A stretch of DNA of 10,411 nucleotides from Chloroflexota bacterium (GTDB lineage: Bacteria > Chloroflexota > Anaerolineae > J102). Where the stretch lies: assembly GCA_013152695.1 (NCBI GenBank), contig JAADFV010000127.1:1-10411 (forward strand), given 5' to 3'. The position numbers and the translations under genes were made by a program. The notes under the pieces were generated by a model. That model saw only the letters and a list, made by a program, of their open reading frames with translations, was not told the origin of the DNA and made no database searches. This document shows, piece by piece, positions 1 through 6,825 of the stretch (position 1 is its first letter; each line of letters begins with the position of its first letter).

Positions 1-406
1 CAGCGCTGCGAAACTCGACTTCACCATCATGAATCCACAAATACACAGGCTCATCAGCCCGGCCATGCACGACCATGGCATCGAAACCCGCACGCTTAAA
101 CTCGTGTCCCCACCAGCCTCCTACCTCTGAACTGGCAATGCCACCAGTGAGGGGCGATTTACCACCCAAGCCATGCCGCCCTGCCCCCGGCAAATTCGAG
201 CCCTGAAGGATGCCCGGAGCAAAGATGAGAAGGTTGTCGGGGCTCAGAGGATCGGTACGGGCCGGTAAATCCCGCAACAACAAATAGGCCACCAAGGCCC
301 GGCCACCCACCAATAAGCGGTAGATCTCATCCGGCGGATATTCGATGCGCGTGGTCTGGTGTGTTAAATCAATATGAAGTATTTTTCCGTAAGTTCCACC
401 GATCAT
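1..406 (-). CDS. Aldehyde:ferredoxin oxidoreductase family protein, N-terminal part (partial)
   Basis: The gene runs off the left edge, so only the first 135 residues are visible. They match the N-terminal domain of tungsten-pterin aldehyde:ferredoxin oxidoreductases: MIGGTYGKILHIDLT at residues 1-15, GGRAL at 34-38, DPLSPDNLLIFAPG at 52-65, GAGRHGLGGKSPLTGG at 74-89, VGGWWG at 95-100 and KRAGFDAMVVHG at 104-115. R77 lies where family members have an arginine that contacts the bis-pterin cofactor (family knowledge). Such enzymes are cytoplasmic and oxidise aldehydes to acids with ferredoxin as acceptor; the substrate of this one cannot be told because the active-site and [4Fe-4S] cysteine regions lie outside the window. 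The ATG at 406-404 is chosen because the homology begins there and GGAG lies 11 nt upstream; the ATG at 423 is out of frame and stops after six codons. The gene is transcribed divergently from the feo operon. Confidence 0.9.
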   Translation of the reverse strand, partial: MIGGTYGKILHIDLTHQTTRIEYPPDEIYRLLVGGRALVAYLLLRDLPARTDPLSPDNLLIFAPGILQGSNLPGAGRHGLGGKSPLTGGIASSEVGGWWGHEFKRAGFDAMVVHGRADEPVYLWIHDGEVEFRSA

Positions 407-464
407 AACTTGGCTTTCTCCATGGGGGAAGATAAATCCGATTGTGTTGCAAGGTAACGCAGGC

Positions 465-493
465 ATTATACACAGCAATATCGCTGCTGTCGA
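465..493 (-). promoter_or_regulatory. Predicted sigma70-type promoter of the AOR gene
   Basis: On the minus strand TCGACA (493-488, five of six to TTGACA) is followed after 17 nt by a perfect TATAAT (470-465). Transcription would start near 458, giving a leader of about 50 nt before the AOR start codon. The assignment is by consensus and spacing only. Confidence 0.65.
473..486. promoter_or_regulatory. Imperfect palindrome inside the AOR promoter spacer (candidate operator)
   Basis: CAGCAATATCGCTG is a 14-bp dyad with six of seven pairs matching, located between the -35 and -10 elements of the leftward promoter. This is a typical place for a repressor site, but I do not recognise the motif and the repressor is unknown. 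It does not resemble the DtxR-like box found 130 bp away. Confidence 0.35.
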
Positions 494-586
494 ACGGAGC
501 TGATACGACGCAAGCATAGCGACAAAGAGCTGAAAATGTGATGCGACCACGACTTTACGGAGAATTTCGTTATGCCTAAAAACAAG

Positions 587-615
587 TTGACAAGCAAACA
601 CCGATCTGCTATATT
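587..615 (+). promoter_or_regulatory. Predicted sigma70-type promoter of the feo operon
   Basis: A perfect TTGACA (587-592) is separated by exactly 17 nt from TATATT (610-615, five of six to TATAAT). The expected start is near 622, about 40 nt before the TTG start codon at 664. Near-consensus elements suggest strong transcription unless repressed, which fits an operator lying on the -10 and start region. Confidence 0.75.
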
Positions 616-628
616 TAGCCGAACCTAA
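610..628 (+). promoter_or_regulatory. DtxR/IdeR-box-like operator overlapping the feo promoter -10
   Basis: The 14 bases TTAGCCGAACCTAA (615-628) differ at one position from the right part of the classical iron-dependent repressor box (TTAGGTTAGCCTAACCTAA); the full 19-bp alignment at 610-628 matches at 14 of 19. TTTAG and CTAAA (614-618 and 625-629) form a perfect inverted repeat with a 6-nt spacer. The site covers most of the -10 hexamer and the predicted start, so occupancy would block RNA polymerase. A second CCTAAAA lies at 575-581, 49 bp upstream of the copy at 624-630, and might be an auxiliary half-site. The natural ligand is the DtxR-type protein encoded immediately downstream, which implies metal-dependent autorepression. 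Confidence 0.6.
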
Positions 629-652
629 AACACCTCGGTCGCATCCCTTTTC

Positions 653-657
653 GGAGG
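653..657 (+). promoter_or_regulatory. Ribosome binding site that fixes the TTG start of the regulator gene
   Basis: GGAGG lies 6 nt before a TTG at 664-666. The in-frame ATG codons further in would remove the hydrophobic N-terminal helix and lack such a site, so the TTG start is preferred. Confidence 0.7.
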
Positions 658-663
658 TTCAGC

Positions 664-1701
664 TTGACCCCCAATCCTCTTGTAGCCTTAAGCATCGCCC
701 TGCTCTTGTTTGCTTTTGCGGCGATACTCCTGTGGCCCCAGAAAGGCCTTCTCGTCAAATGGCAGCAAGCACGACGTCTTACCAAACGTGTCTTGCGAGA
801 AGACGCCCTCAAACATATCCACCGTGCCCAGCGTTCAGGAATGAAGGCGACTGTGCAAAGTGTCGCAGGCGACCTACAAATCTCGGTAGATGAAGCGGCA
901 AAACTCCTGGCGGAGATGGAACAACTGGGCCTACTCATCACCACCACCGATAATTTCAAGCTCACTCCCGAAGGAGAAGCCGCCGCTTTACACATCATCC
1001 GTGCCCATCGCTTGTGGGAAACCTACCTGGCAGAACACACCGGCTACAGTAAACCGGAATGGCACGAGAAAGCCGAAGAACTTGAACACACACTCCCTCC
1101 CCAAGAAATCGACTCTCTGGCGCAGCGTTTGGGTAATCCCGTCTATGACCCACACGGCGATCCCATTCCCACCAGCACCGGTGAATTTCAGCCGCACGGG
1201 GGTGTTCCCTTGCCTGACCTGCCCGAAGGCGCTGTAGGCCGAATCGTCCACCTGGAAGATGAGCCCGAGCTCGTATATGCCCAATTAACAGCAGAGGGCT
1301 TGCATCCGGGGCAAGAAATTCACCTCCTGGAAAAGTTACCCACCCGTATTCGCTTTTGGGCCGATGGCAACGAGCATGTCCTCGCCCCCTTACTGGCCCG
1401 AAATATCACCGTACGAGAAGAACAAGTACCCAGTGCCGAGCTGCCCCCGGCAGGAGAAAGACTCTCCGCTTTGGATGTTGGTCAAACTGCAGAAGTAATC
1501 GCTCTCTCTCGTGCCATTCGTGCCAGCGAACGCCATCGTTTGATGGACCTCGGCATCCTGCCGGGTACACGTATTCAGGCGGCTTTCCGGAGCCCCGGCA
1601 ATGATCCCACCGCCTATTTGGTGCGTGATACCCTCATCGCTCTGCGTCGCGAGCAAGCCAGTATGATTACCGTTCGTCCTCTACAGGAGGCAAATTCATG
1701 A
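664..1701 (+). CDS. Membrane-anchored DtxR-family metal-dependent regulator fused to a FeoA domain
   Basis: This 345-residue protein has four visible parts. Residues 6-24 form one strongly hydrophobic helix followed by basic residues (K27, K32, R37, R38), as in an N-terminal signal anchor with a cytoplasmic body. Residues 45-105 form a DtxR/MntR-type winged helix (REDALKHI, then the [10 protein letters not shown] region, then LTPEG). Residues 106-170 are the metal-binding and dimerisation domain ([27 protein letters not shown]). Residues 185-255 are an SH3/FeoA-like segment, and 265-340 a FeoA domain ([13 protein letters not shown]). By alignment to DtxR/MntR, D47, H115, E119, H134, E138, E141 and H142 are candidate metal ligands, with Glu rather than Cys at the DtxR C102 position. 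It heads an operon with split feoB: its stop overlaps the next ATG (ATGA), which has its own AGGAGG 7 nt upstream. It probably represses its own promoter through the box at 610-628 and may supply the FeoA function to the transporter. The TM anchor is the odd part. Confidence 0.85.
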   Translation: MTPNPLVALSIALLLFAFAAILLWPQKGLLVKWQQARRLTKRVLREDALKHIHRAQRSGMKATVQSVAGDLQISVDEAAKLLAEMEQLGLLITTTDNFKLTPEGEAAALHIIRAHRLWETYLAEHTGYSKPEWHEKAEELEHTLPPQEIDSLAQRLGNPVYDPHGDPIPTSTGEFQPHGGVPLPDLPEGAVGRIVHLEDEPELVYAQLTAEGLHPGQEIHLLEKLPTRIRFWADGNEHVLAPLLARNITVREEQVPSAELPPAGERLSALDVGQTAEVIALSRAIRASERHRLMDLGILPGTRIQAAFRSPGNDPTAYLVRDTLIALRREQASMITVRPLQEANS

Positions 1702-2522
1702 CTTCACCCTCAGCATCTGCCTGTGCCGCTTGTCCTGCCCATAACCTCGCCAACCTGCGTAAGTTGGGCGTGGATATGGATGAATGGGATTATGTCATTG
1801 CCTTGGCTGGCAATCCCAACGTCGGCAAAAGTACAGTCTTCAATGCCCTCACCGGCTTGCGGCAACACACCGGGAACTGGCCCGGGAAAACCGTTGTTCG
1901 TGCCGAGGGCGGTTTCGTCTTTGCCGGACACAACTACAAAGTAGTCGATCTTCCCGGCACCTATTCCCTTCTCGCCACCAGCCTCGATGAAGAAATCGCA
2001 CGCGATTTCATCTTATTTGGCCAACCCGATGTTACTGTCGTCGTCGCCGATGCTACCCGCCTGGAACGTAATTTGAATCTAGTCTTGCAAGTTTTGGAGA
2101 TCACAGACCGTGTTGTCGTCTGTCTCAACTTGATGGATGAGGCCCGACGCCATGGCCTCCAGGTCGATGATCGACGTCTTGCCCGCGATCTGGGCATCCC
2201 GGTGGTGCCGACAGCAGCACGACAGGGACAAGGAATGCCGGAACTCTTGCAAGCCATCGATGATGTTGCCTCAGGGCGTACCAAAACAAAACCTTATCGT
2301 CTACACAGCACCTCACCAGAAATCAAACAGGCCTTATCCGTATTGGTCCCCCAGATCAAAGCCCTGTTCCCCGGTCTTCCCAATGCTCGTTGGGTGGCGC
2401 TACGCTTGCTCGATGGCGATGAGCGCATCATTCGCGCCATTCGCGAAGGTGAGCTTGGCGAACTGCATCAAGGCGTGATGGACCAGAAGGGGGCCGAACT
2501 TATCCCGGCGGAGGCAGTATGA
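1698..2522 (+). CDS. feoB: FeoB GTPase domain protein (stand-alone G-protein half of ferrous iron transporter B)
   Basis: This 274-residue cytoplasmic protein is the N-terminal G-protein part of FeoB without the membrane domain. G1 is GNPNVGKST (38-46), G2 is T58 within HTGNWPG, G3 is DLPG (84-87), G4 is NLMD (144-147) and G5 is near PTAA (171-174). Residues 200-260 are helical, like the FeoB GDI-type spacer. FeoB couples GTP binding and hydrolysis to Fe(II) import across the inner membrane; here the GTPase would act in trans on the permease encoded next. The N-terminus carries C9, C12 and H15 (CxxCxxH) just before the fold, a possible metal site. The start is supported by AGGAGG at 1685-1690. 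The gene overlaps its neighbours by ATGA on both sides (1698-1701 and 2519-2522), so translational coupling and equal dosage are likely. The split therefore looks native rather than a decay product. Confidence 0.9.
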   Translation: MTSPSASACAACPAHNLANLRKLGVDMDEWDYVIALAGNPNVGKSTVFNALTGLRQHTGNWPGKTVVRAEGGFVFAGHNYKVVDLPGTYSLLATSLDEEIARDFILFGQPDVTVVVADATRLERNLNLVLQVLEITDRVVVCLNLMDEARRHGLQVDDRRLARDLGIPVVPTAARQGQGMPELLQAIDDVASGRTKTKPYRLHSTSPEIKQALSVLVPQIKALFPGLPNARWVALRLLDGDERIIRAIREGELGELHQGVMDQKGAELIPAEAV

Positions 2523-4016
2523 GCACGGTAACGCACATCCTCCCCCAGGCACCTCGCCCCGAACAGCCCGATGATACGCAGGCCCGTATCGAAAAACTCC
2601 TGGCCGATGCATCCTCCTTACGCTGGCAAATCGGTCAGGATTTTCACGAAGCCCTCACGGAAAGTATTTATACCGAAGCGGCACGAATTGCCGAACGCGC
2701 CGTCACCCGCCCCCACGAAAAACCGCGATTCGACCTTGATCGCACCATCGATCGCATCGTCACGAGCCGTCGTCACGAGCCGTGTCTGGGGCTTTCCCCT
2801 CATGGTGTTGCTCTTTACGCTCGTCTTTTGGATTACCATTTCCGGGGCAAACGTGCCTTCAGAGATGATCGCCACGCTCCTGCTCGACAAAATCTATCCC
2901 CTCTTGAAAGCAGGAGCGACAATAATCAGGCTACCGTGGTGGCTTAGCGGCATCTTGATCGATGGTATGTATTTGGCGACAGCCTGGGTTGTTTCTGTGA
3001 TGTTACCGCCTATGGCCATCTTTTTCCCTCTCTTCACCCTGCTCGAAGACTTTGGCTATCTCCCTCGTCTCGCCTTCAACCTCGATAGTGTGTTCAAAAA
3101 GGTCGGTGCCCATGGCAAACAGTCTCTGAGCATGATGATGGGCTTTGGTTGCAACGCCGCCGGGGTTATCGCCACCCGCATCATCGACAGTCCTCGCGAG
3201 CGCCTCATTGCTATCATCACCAACAACTTTGCCCTCTGTAACGGACGCTGGCCCACCCAAATTCTCATTGCCAGCCTCTTCATTGGCGGGCTCGTCCCCG
3301 CCCGTTTGGCCGGTCTCATTTCTGCCACAGCGGTGGTGGGCGTGGCTCTGTTGGGAGTCTTACTCACCTTTCTCGTCTCTGCCTTTTTGTCGAAAACGTG
3401 GTTGCGCGGTGAAGTCTCTACCTTTAGCCTCGAGCTTCCTCCCTACCGCCCTCCCCGCATCCTCCAAACCCTCTACACCTCCCTCATCGACCGCACCATC
3501 TTCGTCTTATGGCGAGCCGTTCTCTTTGCGGCACCGGCGGGGGCGGTGATCTGGCTTCTCGCCAATGTCCATATTGGCAATGCTACCCTGGCGCAATATG
3601 TGGTGAACTTCCTCGATCCCGTCGGCATTCTCATCGGCCTGAACGGCGTGATCTTGCTCGCCTACATCGTTGCTATCCCTGCCAACGAACTTGTCATCCC
3701 AGCCATTCTCATGCTCACTGTTTTGGTCACGGGTGTATCAGATATTTCCCAGGACCGTGGGGTTCTCTTCGAACTCAGCTCGAGAGAGGACACGATGGCC
3801 TTGTTCAGAGCGGGAGGCTGGACCCTGCTCACCGCTGTCAATTTGATGATCTTCAGCTTGATTCACAATCCCTGTAGCACCACCATTTTCACCATTTACA
3901 AAGAAACCGGTAGCCGTAAATGGACGGCAGTCGCGACCTTATTGCCCCTGGGTATGGGATTCGTCGTCACCTTCTTCATTGCCCAAATCTGGCGCTTGCT
4001 GGCCGGATTTGGTTGA
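2519..4016 (+). pseudogene. feoB: FeoB membrane permease, frameshifted by a 13-bp tandem duplication
   Basis: Translation from the ATG at 2519 (GGAGG 4 nt upstream) runs correctly to the duplication at 2757-2783, then changes frame and stops at 2947 after 142 codons. The rest of FeoB continues in the +1 frame to 4016. Deleting one 13-bp copy gives a continuous 494-residue protein that reads [14 protein letters not shown] across the join, the typical FeoB sequence entering the first membrane helix. In that reconstruction residues 86-490 contain the permease with [15 protein letters not shown] (165-179), GFGCN (204-208), [11 protein letters not shown] (231-241), ELPPYRPP (301-308) and NPCSTT (446-451). 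C207, C236 and C448 are the conserved cysteines proposed to line or gate the FeoB path. The first 80 residues are a soluble linker that probably meets the separate GTPase. An internal ATG at 2802 in the second frame could give a truncated permease, but no clear ribosome binding site precedes it. It may be a true mutation, a phase-variable OFF state or an assembly error. Confidence 0.85.
2757..2783 (+). repeat. Perfect 13-bp tandem duplication inside feoB
   Basis: CGTCACGAGCCGT occurs at 2758-2770 and again, without spacer, at 2771-2783; the preceding T (2757) also fits the 13-nt period. Two copies shift the reading frame by one nucleotide, while one copy (or four) gives an intact gene. Slipped-strand replication can gain or lose such copies. 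Confidence 0.95.
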
Positions 4017-4027
4017 TGCGACAGGTA

Positions 4028-6727
4028 TCAACCCGCGCCCATCACCTGCTCGGCAATACCGCTAACAGTGGTAAAAACAATGCGTCCTTCCTCTGCTTTC
4101 TGTTCCAGGTAAGTGAGGAAGCGATCCAACGAGGCCAGGGCCGCGGGCGAAGGTAGGGCCGTAGCATCGTTTCGGGGAGTATATTCGGAAATATGGGAGA
4201 CAAAGCCCCAGGCGGCGAGGCGAGAGGGGCGATTGTCGGCCATGTAGCTCAGAGCGCCGTCTAGATAAGCTTGTAGCACAGCAAAATTGTCGTCACTCAG
4301 GGTCGGCACGAACCTGTCATGAGAATCACGCATCCAGTCGGCGCCGACATGGTCCACGAAAAGAAAATCGCCATCAGGGTCATCGGCGCAGATGTTCTCG
4401 TGGCGATAATCGGGACGCCAGGGAAAAAGAAGGTTGCCGGTCTGCGCCCACATGTCGTTACCGACGCCGATCTGGTTGTCGCAGAGTGCGGCGAAGGGAT
4501 TGCGCGAGGGCTCTTCGGCAGGAGAGAGGTTTTCTGTACCGGTGTCGAAGCCGTTAGCGGCGGCAATGGCAATGGCCTGAGACATTGTTTCCTGGGCATT
4601 CTCCACACCATTCAACCCCACATCGATCATGTACCCACCCAGAACTTCGGCGGAAATGCCACAAGCATCAATCAAAGTCTGTTGCGTGGTGGTGATACCA
4701 TTCGTGTGGGCATAAAGGGCGATTTCATGGCCATCACTTTGCATTTGGGAGAGAAGGCTACCGTCGACGGGACTGGTGCATAGGCCTTTGGCCAGGGAAC
4801 GGGTAAACTCCCAGGTAATCTTGAAGCCATGTTCGTCTGCTATGCGACGGATGCCTTTCACCAGTGCCGTCATGTTACGCAGGCGTTGAGGATCGATGGT
4901 CGTAAGGTCGGGGCTGGTGTAGGGATAGTAACTCTCGCCGAGCTGGGTGTGGATGGTGTAAAAAACGTACAAAGGCGGAATGCTGTCCGTGCTGGGGGAA
5001 GTTGTGGGGGTGGGAGTGGCGGTGGAGTCGTCACCCCCCAACAAAACCTCGTCCAGGTCTGCTTCCCAACGATTTTCATGCAGCCGATCTGCCATCTCTG
5101 CCACTGCCGCCAGAGATGCCATGGTATTGGCAATAGCGCTGTTGGGATAGGCCCAATCCTCGATCTGATTCCAATCACTGGGCTCCGTGTTGGCGGGGTG
5201 CTCAGGGACATCGCCCGGCCCCCACCTGGGATTGAGGGCGATGAGGTAGGCAGCATCAGGATTGAGGCGGGTCCAAAGACCGGCGCCATGATGGAAACCG
5301 TCGTAAGCTTGATGAATCTGCGGCTTATCAGGAGCGGGCAGCACGTGCCCACGGCGGGCGAAAACCAGCATCACCTTCAAATTAGGCGCTTTTGTGGTCA
5401 AATTGGGGTAGCGCTGGGTGCTGGAACGGAAAGCCCACCAGCTCGCGGCCTCGGCTGGCGTTGCCAAATCGGCGGGCCAGTCAGCATCACTCAAGGAGCC
5501 ATTGTCATGCAGGGCCTGGGTCATGGCCGTGGAATAGACCCGTTTTCCAAACATGGAAGGCACTTTGTAGCCCAAGGTGTAGTCACTGCTATCGCGCAGG
5601 CCGTTGTCATTGAGATCGAAGTAGGGCCGGCCCAGGTAGGAGGAGTGAGAATCGGAGTAGTCGGCATCCCAGCGGGCACTGCTGTAATCGAGGATGATTT
5701 GCGTGGGGGTGTAGCTATCAGGATATTGGTAGAGGGGGTTGTATACGGCACTGCCGTCATCGGCCCAGTGCCCGATCTCTACGGCAGAAATGGTATCTAC
5801 AGTGGGGTTTTCCCGGCCTACAAAGTAACCCACATGAGGCAACTGCTCACCGTACAGAGCGAGAACATTGACGGCAGCAATGCCGGGATGAGAGAAGGCG
5901 TACAGACCCACCTGGTCGGTAAGGGGATGAATGGGGATGAGGTCGGCGAGATAGCGGCCGTCCTTGTCTGGAATCTGGCCGGAGGCGAAACGGATGACAT
6001 CGCGCAGGGCCTGGATGTCGGTTTCACCACCGTAGTCGTAAGTGCCGTCGCTGGCGGCACCGCTACGTGAGCTTTTGCCGGGCCAAAGGTAGGCAATGCG
6101 GATCAGGCCAAGAGCAGGTGCATCCAGGTCTTCTTGAAAATCGTTGGCAGAGGTGAAAAAGGTGGCAATATCTACGACCACGCTGGCGCCGTCGGCATAG
6201 CGGGGTGCCGTGGGGAGAGAGATGCGTACGGCAATATTGCCAATACCAGCCGAGGGGACGTAAGTGATCAGTTGGCCGCCTGGAGCTACGGAAGGCGTGG
6301 GGGTGGGCGTAGGAGTGAGGGTGGGTGTGGGCGTTGGGGTCAGCGAAGGTCGCGGGGAGGGAGTCACCGTGGCCGTCGCTGAGGCAACGGGAGTGCCCCG
6401 CTGCAGCACCAGGGGCAGAAAGAATTGTGGCTGCTCCACGCTATCGCCGAGCTCTCTTGCTTTTGTGGGAACGGCCAGAGCATCAAGGCGAGGGGGAACA
6501 AGGGTATGGGAGGTAACCAGGACGACGTGGTGTCTGGCTCCCACGGCAGTGACGATGTTGTTATCGGCAGCCAAACCAGCCATTTCTGTGTTCGTAGCAG
6601 AAGGAGAGTAAGTGAGCACAGTGATGTTTTTAATTGAAGCGGCAACACCGAGGCTATAGCCAAACGTTGCGACCAGCGTTAGAAACAAGATGACATAGGT
6701 TGATATAGGCTGAGAAAAACGTTTCAT
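4028..6727 (-). CDS. Secreted two-domain protein: alpha/beta-hydrolase-like domain plus divergent NodB-like deacetylase domain
   Basis: From the ATG at 6727 this is an 899-residue exported protein. Residues 9-27 are hydrophobic with a plausible signal-peptidase site after VAA (28-30). Residues 101-110 hold an FFLPLVLQR motif and 120-147 a Thr/Pro linker. Residues 150-500 look like an alpha/beta hydrolase: YAFSHPG (276-282) resembles a nucleophile elbow with S279, and GHVLPAPDKP (460-469) gives a candidate catalytic H461. D371-D382 (DLNDNGLRDSSD) fits an EF-hand or dockerin-type calcium loop. A second Ser/Thr/Pro linker (568-580) leads to residues 585-895, whose GHEIALYAHTN (666-676) resembles polysaccharide deacetylase motif 2. 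The expected TFDDG-type motif 1 is replaced by FYTIHTQ (589-595), so activity is doubtful. It is the last gene of the minus-strand cluster, 98 bp after the glycosidase lipoprotein gene. An in-frame ATG at 6829 overlaps the upstream stop but has no ribosome binding site and would bury the signal peptide. The true substrate is unknown. Confidence 0.7.
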   Translation of the reverse strand: MKRFSQPISTYVILFLTLVATFGYSLGVAASIKNITVLTYSPSATNTEMAGLAADNNIVTAVGARHHVVLVTSHTLVPPRLDALAVPTKARELGDSVEQPQFFLPLVLQRGTPVASATATVTPSPRPSLTPTPTPTLTPTPTPTPSVAPGGQLITYVPSAGIGNIAVRISLPTAPRYADGASVVVDIATFFTSANDFQEDLDAPALGLIRIAYLWPGKSSRSGAASDGTYDYGGETDIQALRDVIRFASGQIPDKDGRYLADLIPIHPLTDQVGLYAFSHPGIAAVNVLALYGEQLPHVGYFVGRENPTVDTISAVEIGHWADDGSAVYNPLYQYPDSYTPTQIILDYSSARWDADYSDSHSSYLGRPYFDLNDNGLRDSSDYTLGYKVPSMFGKRVYSTAMTQALHDNGSLSDADWPADLATPAEAASWWAFRSSTQRYPNLTTKAPNLKVMLVFARRGHVLPAPDKPQIHQAYDGFHHGAGLWTRLNPDAAYLIALNPRWGPGDVPEHPANTEPSDWNQIEDWAYPNSAIANTMASLAAVAEMADRLHENRWEADLDEVLLGGDDSTATPTPTTSPSTDSIPPLYVFYTIHTQLGESYYPYTSPDLTTIDPQRLRNMTALVKGIRRIADEHGFKITWEFTRSLAKGLCTSPVDGSLLSQMQSDGHEIALYAHTNGITTTQQTLIDACGISAEVLGGYMIDVGLNGVENAQETMSQAIAIAAANGFDTGTENLSPAEEPSRNPFAALCDNQIGVGNDMWAQTGNLLFPWRPDYRHENICADDPDGDFLFVDHVGADWMRDSHDRFVPTLSDDNFAVLQAYLDGALSYMADNRPSRLAAWGFVSHISEYTPRNDATALPSPAALASLDRFLTYLEQKAEEGRIVFTTVSGIAEQVMGAG
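6319..6339 (+). other. G-quadruplex-forming motif in the Thr/Pro linker code
   Basis: On the plus strand, which is the template of the minus-strand gene, G-runs at 6319-6321, 6323-6325, 6329-6331 and 6336-6339 have loops of 1, 3 and 4 nt, a textbook four-run motif. Two further runs lie just upstream at 6299-6303 and 6305-6307. It arises from Thr-Pro codon repeats and may have no function of its own. Confidence 0.55.
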
Positions 6728-6738
6728 GGGATGTTGTT

Positions 6739-6745
6739 CCTCCCC
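6739..6745 (-). promoter_or_regulatory. Ribosome binding site deciding the start of the secreted hydrolase/deacetylase-like protein
   Basis: GGGGAGG on the minus strand lies 11 nt before the ATG at 6727-6725, which begins MKRF and a signal peptide. The alternative ATG at 6829 has the pyrimidine-rich TTCTCCTC upstream and no Shine-Dalgarno sequence. Confidence 0.65.
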
Positions 6746-6825
6746 GTCAATGGTGGGGACGAGTGCGGTTTCTTCACTGGATACTGCGTTCGACGGCCTT
6801 TCTGGCTGTTTTGCCGAAGAATGCC

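Noticed and set aside
621..660. Leader hairpin hiding the ribosome site of the regulator gene (ACCTC 632-636 with GAGGT 654-658, or GAACCT 621-626 with AGGTTC 655-660).
   Set aside because: The stems are only 5-6 bp with loops of 17-28 nt, and the second overlaps the operator, so the match is probably incidental.
2519..2947. Separate small gene of 142 codons after the FeoB GTPase gene.
   Set aside because: Its first 84 residues are the FeoB linker and the rest is out-of-frame read-through beyond the 13-bp duplication, so it is the front part of the broken permease gene.
4012..4032. Bidirectional terminator between feoB and the convergent secreted-protein gene, from TTGAT and ATCAA.
   Set aside because: The stem would be 5 bp, AT-rich, without a T-tract, and it overlaps both stop codons. 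I see no supported terminator here.
4829..6070. Long open frame of 413 codons on the plus strand, opposite the secreted two-domain gene.
   Set aside because: Its Gly/Val/Ile-rich product shows no domain or start signal, and it lies wholly antisense to a gene with signal peptide, linkers and motifs. It is a base-composition shadow.
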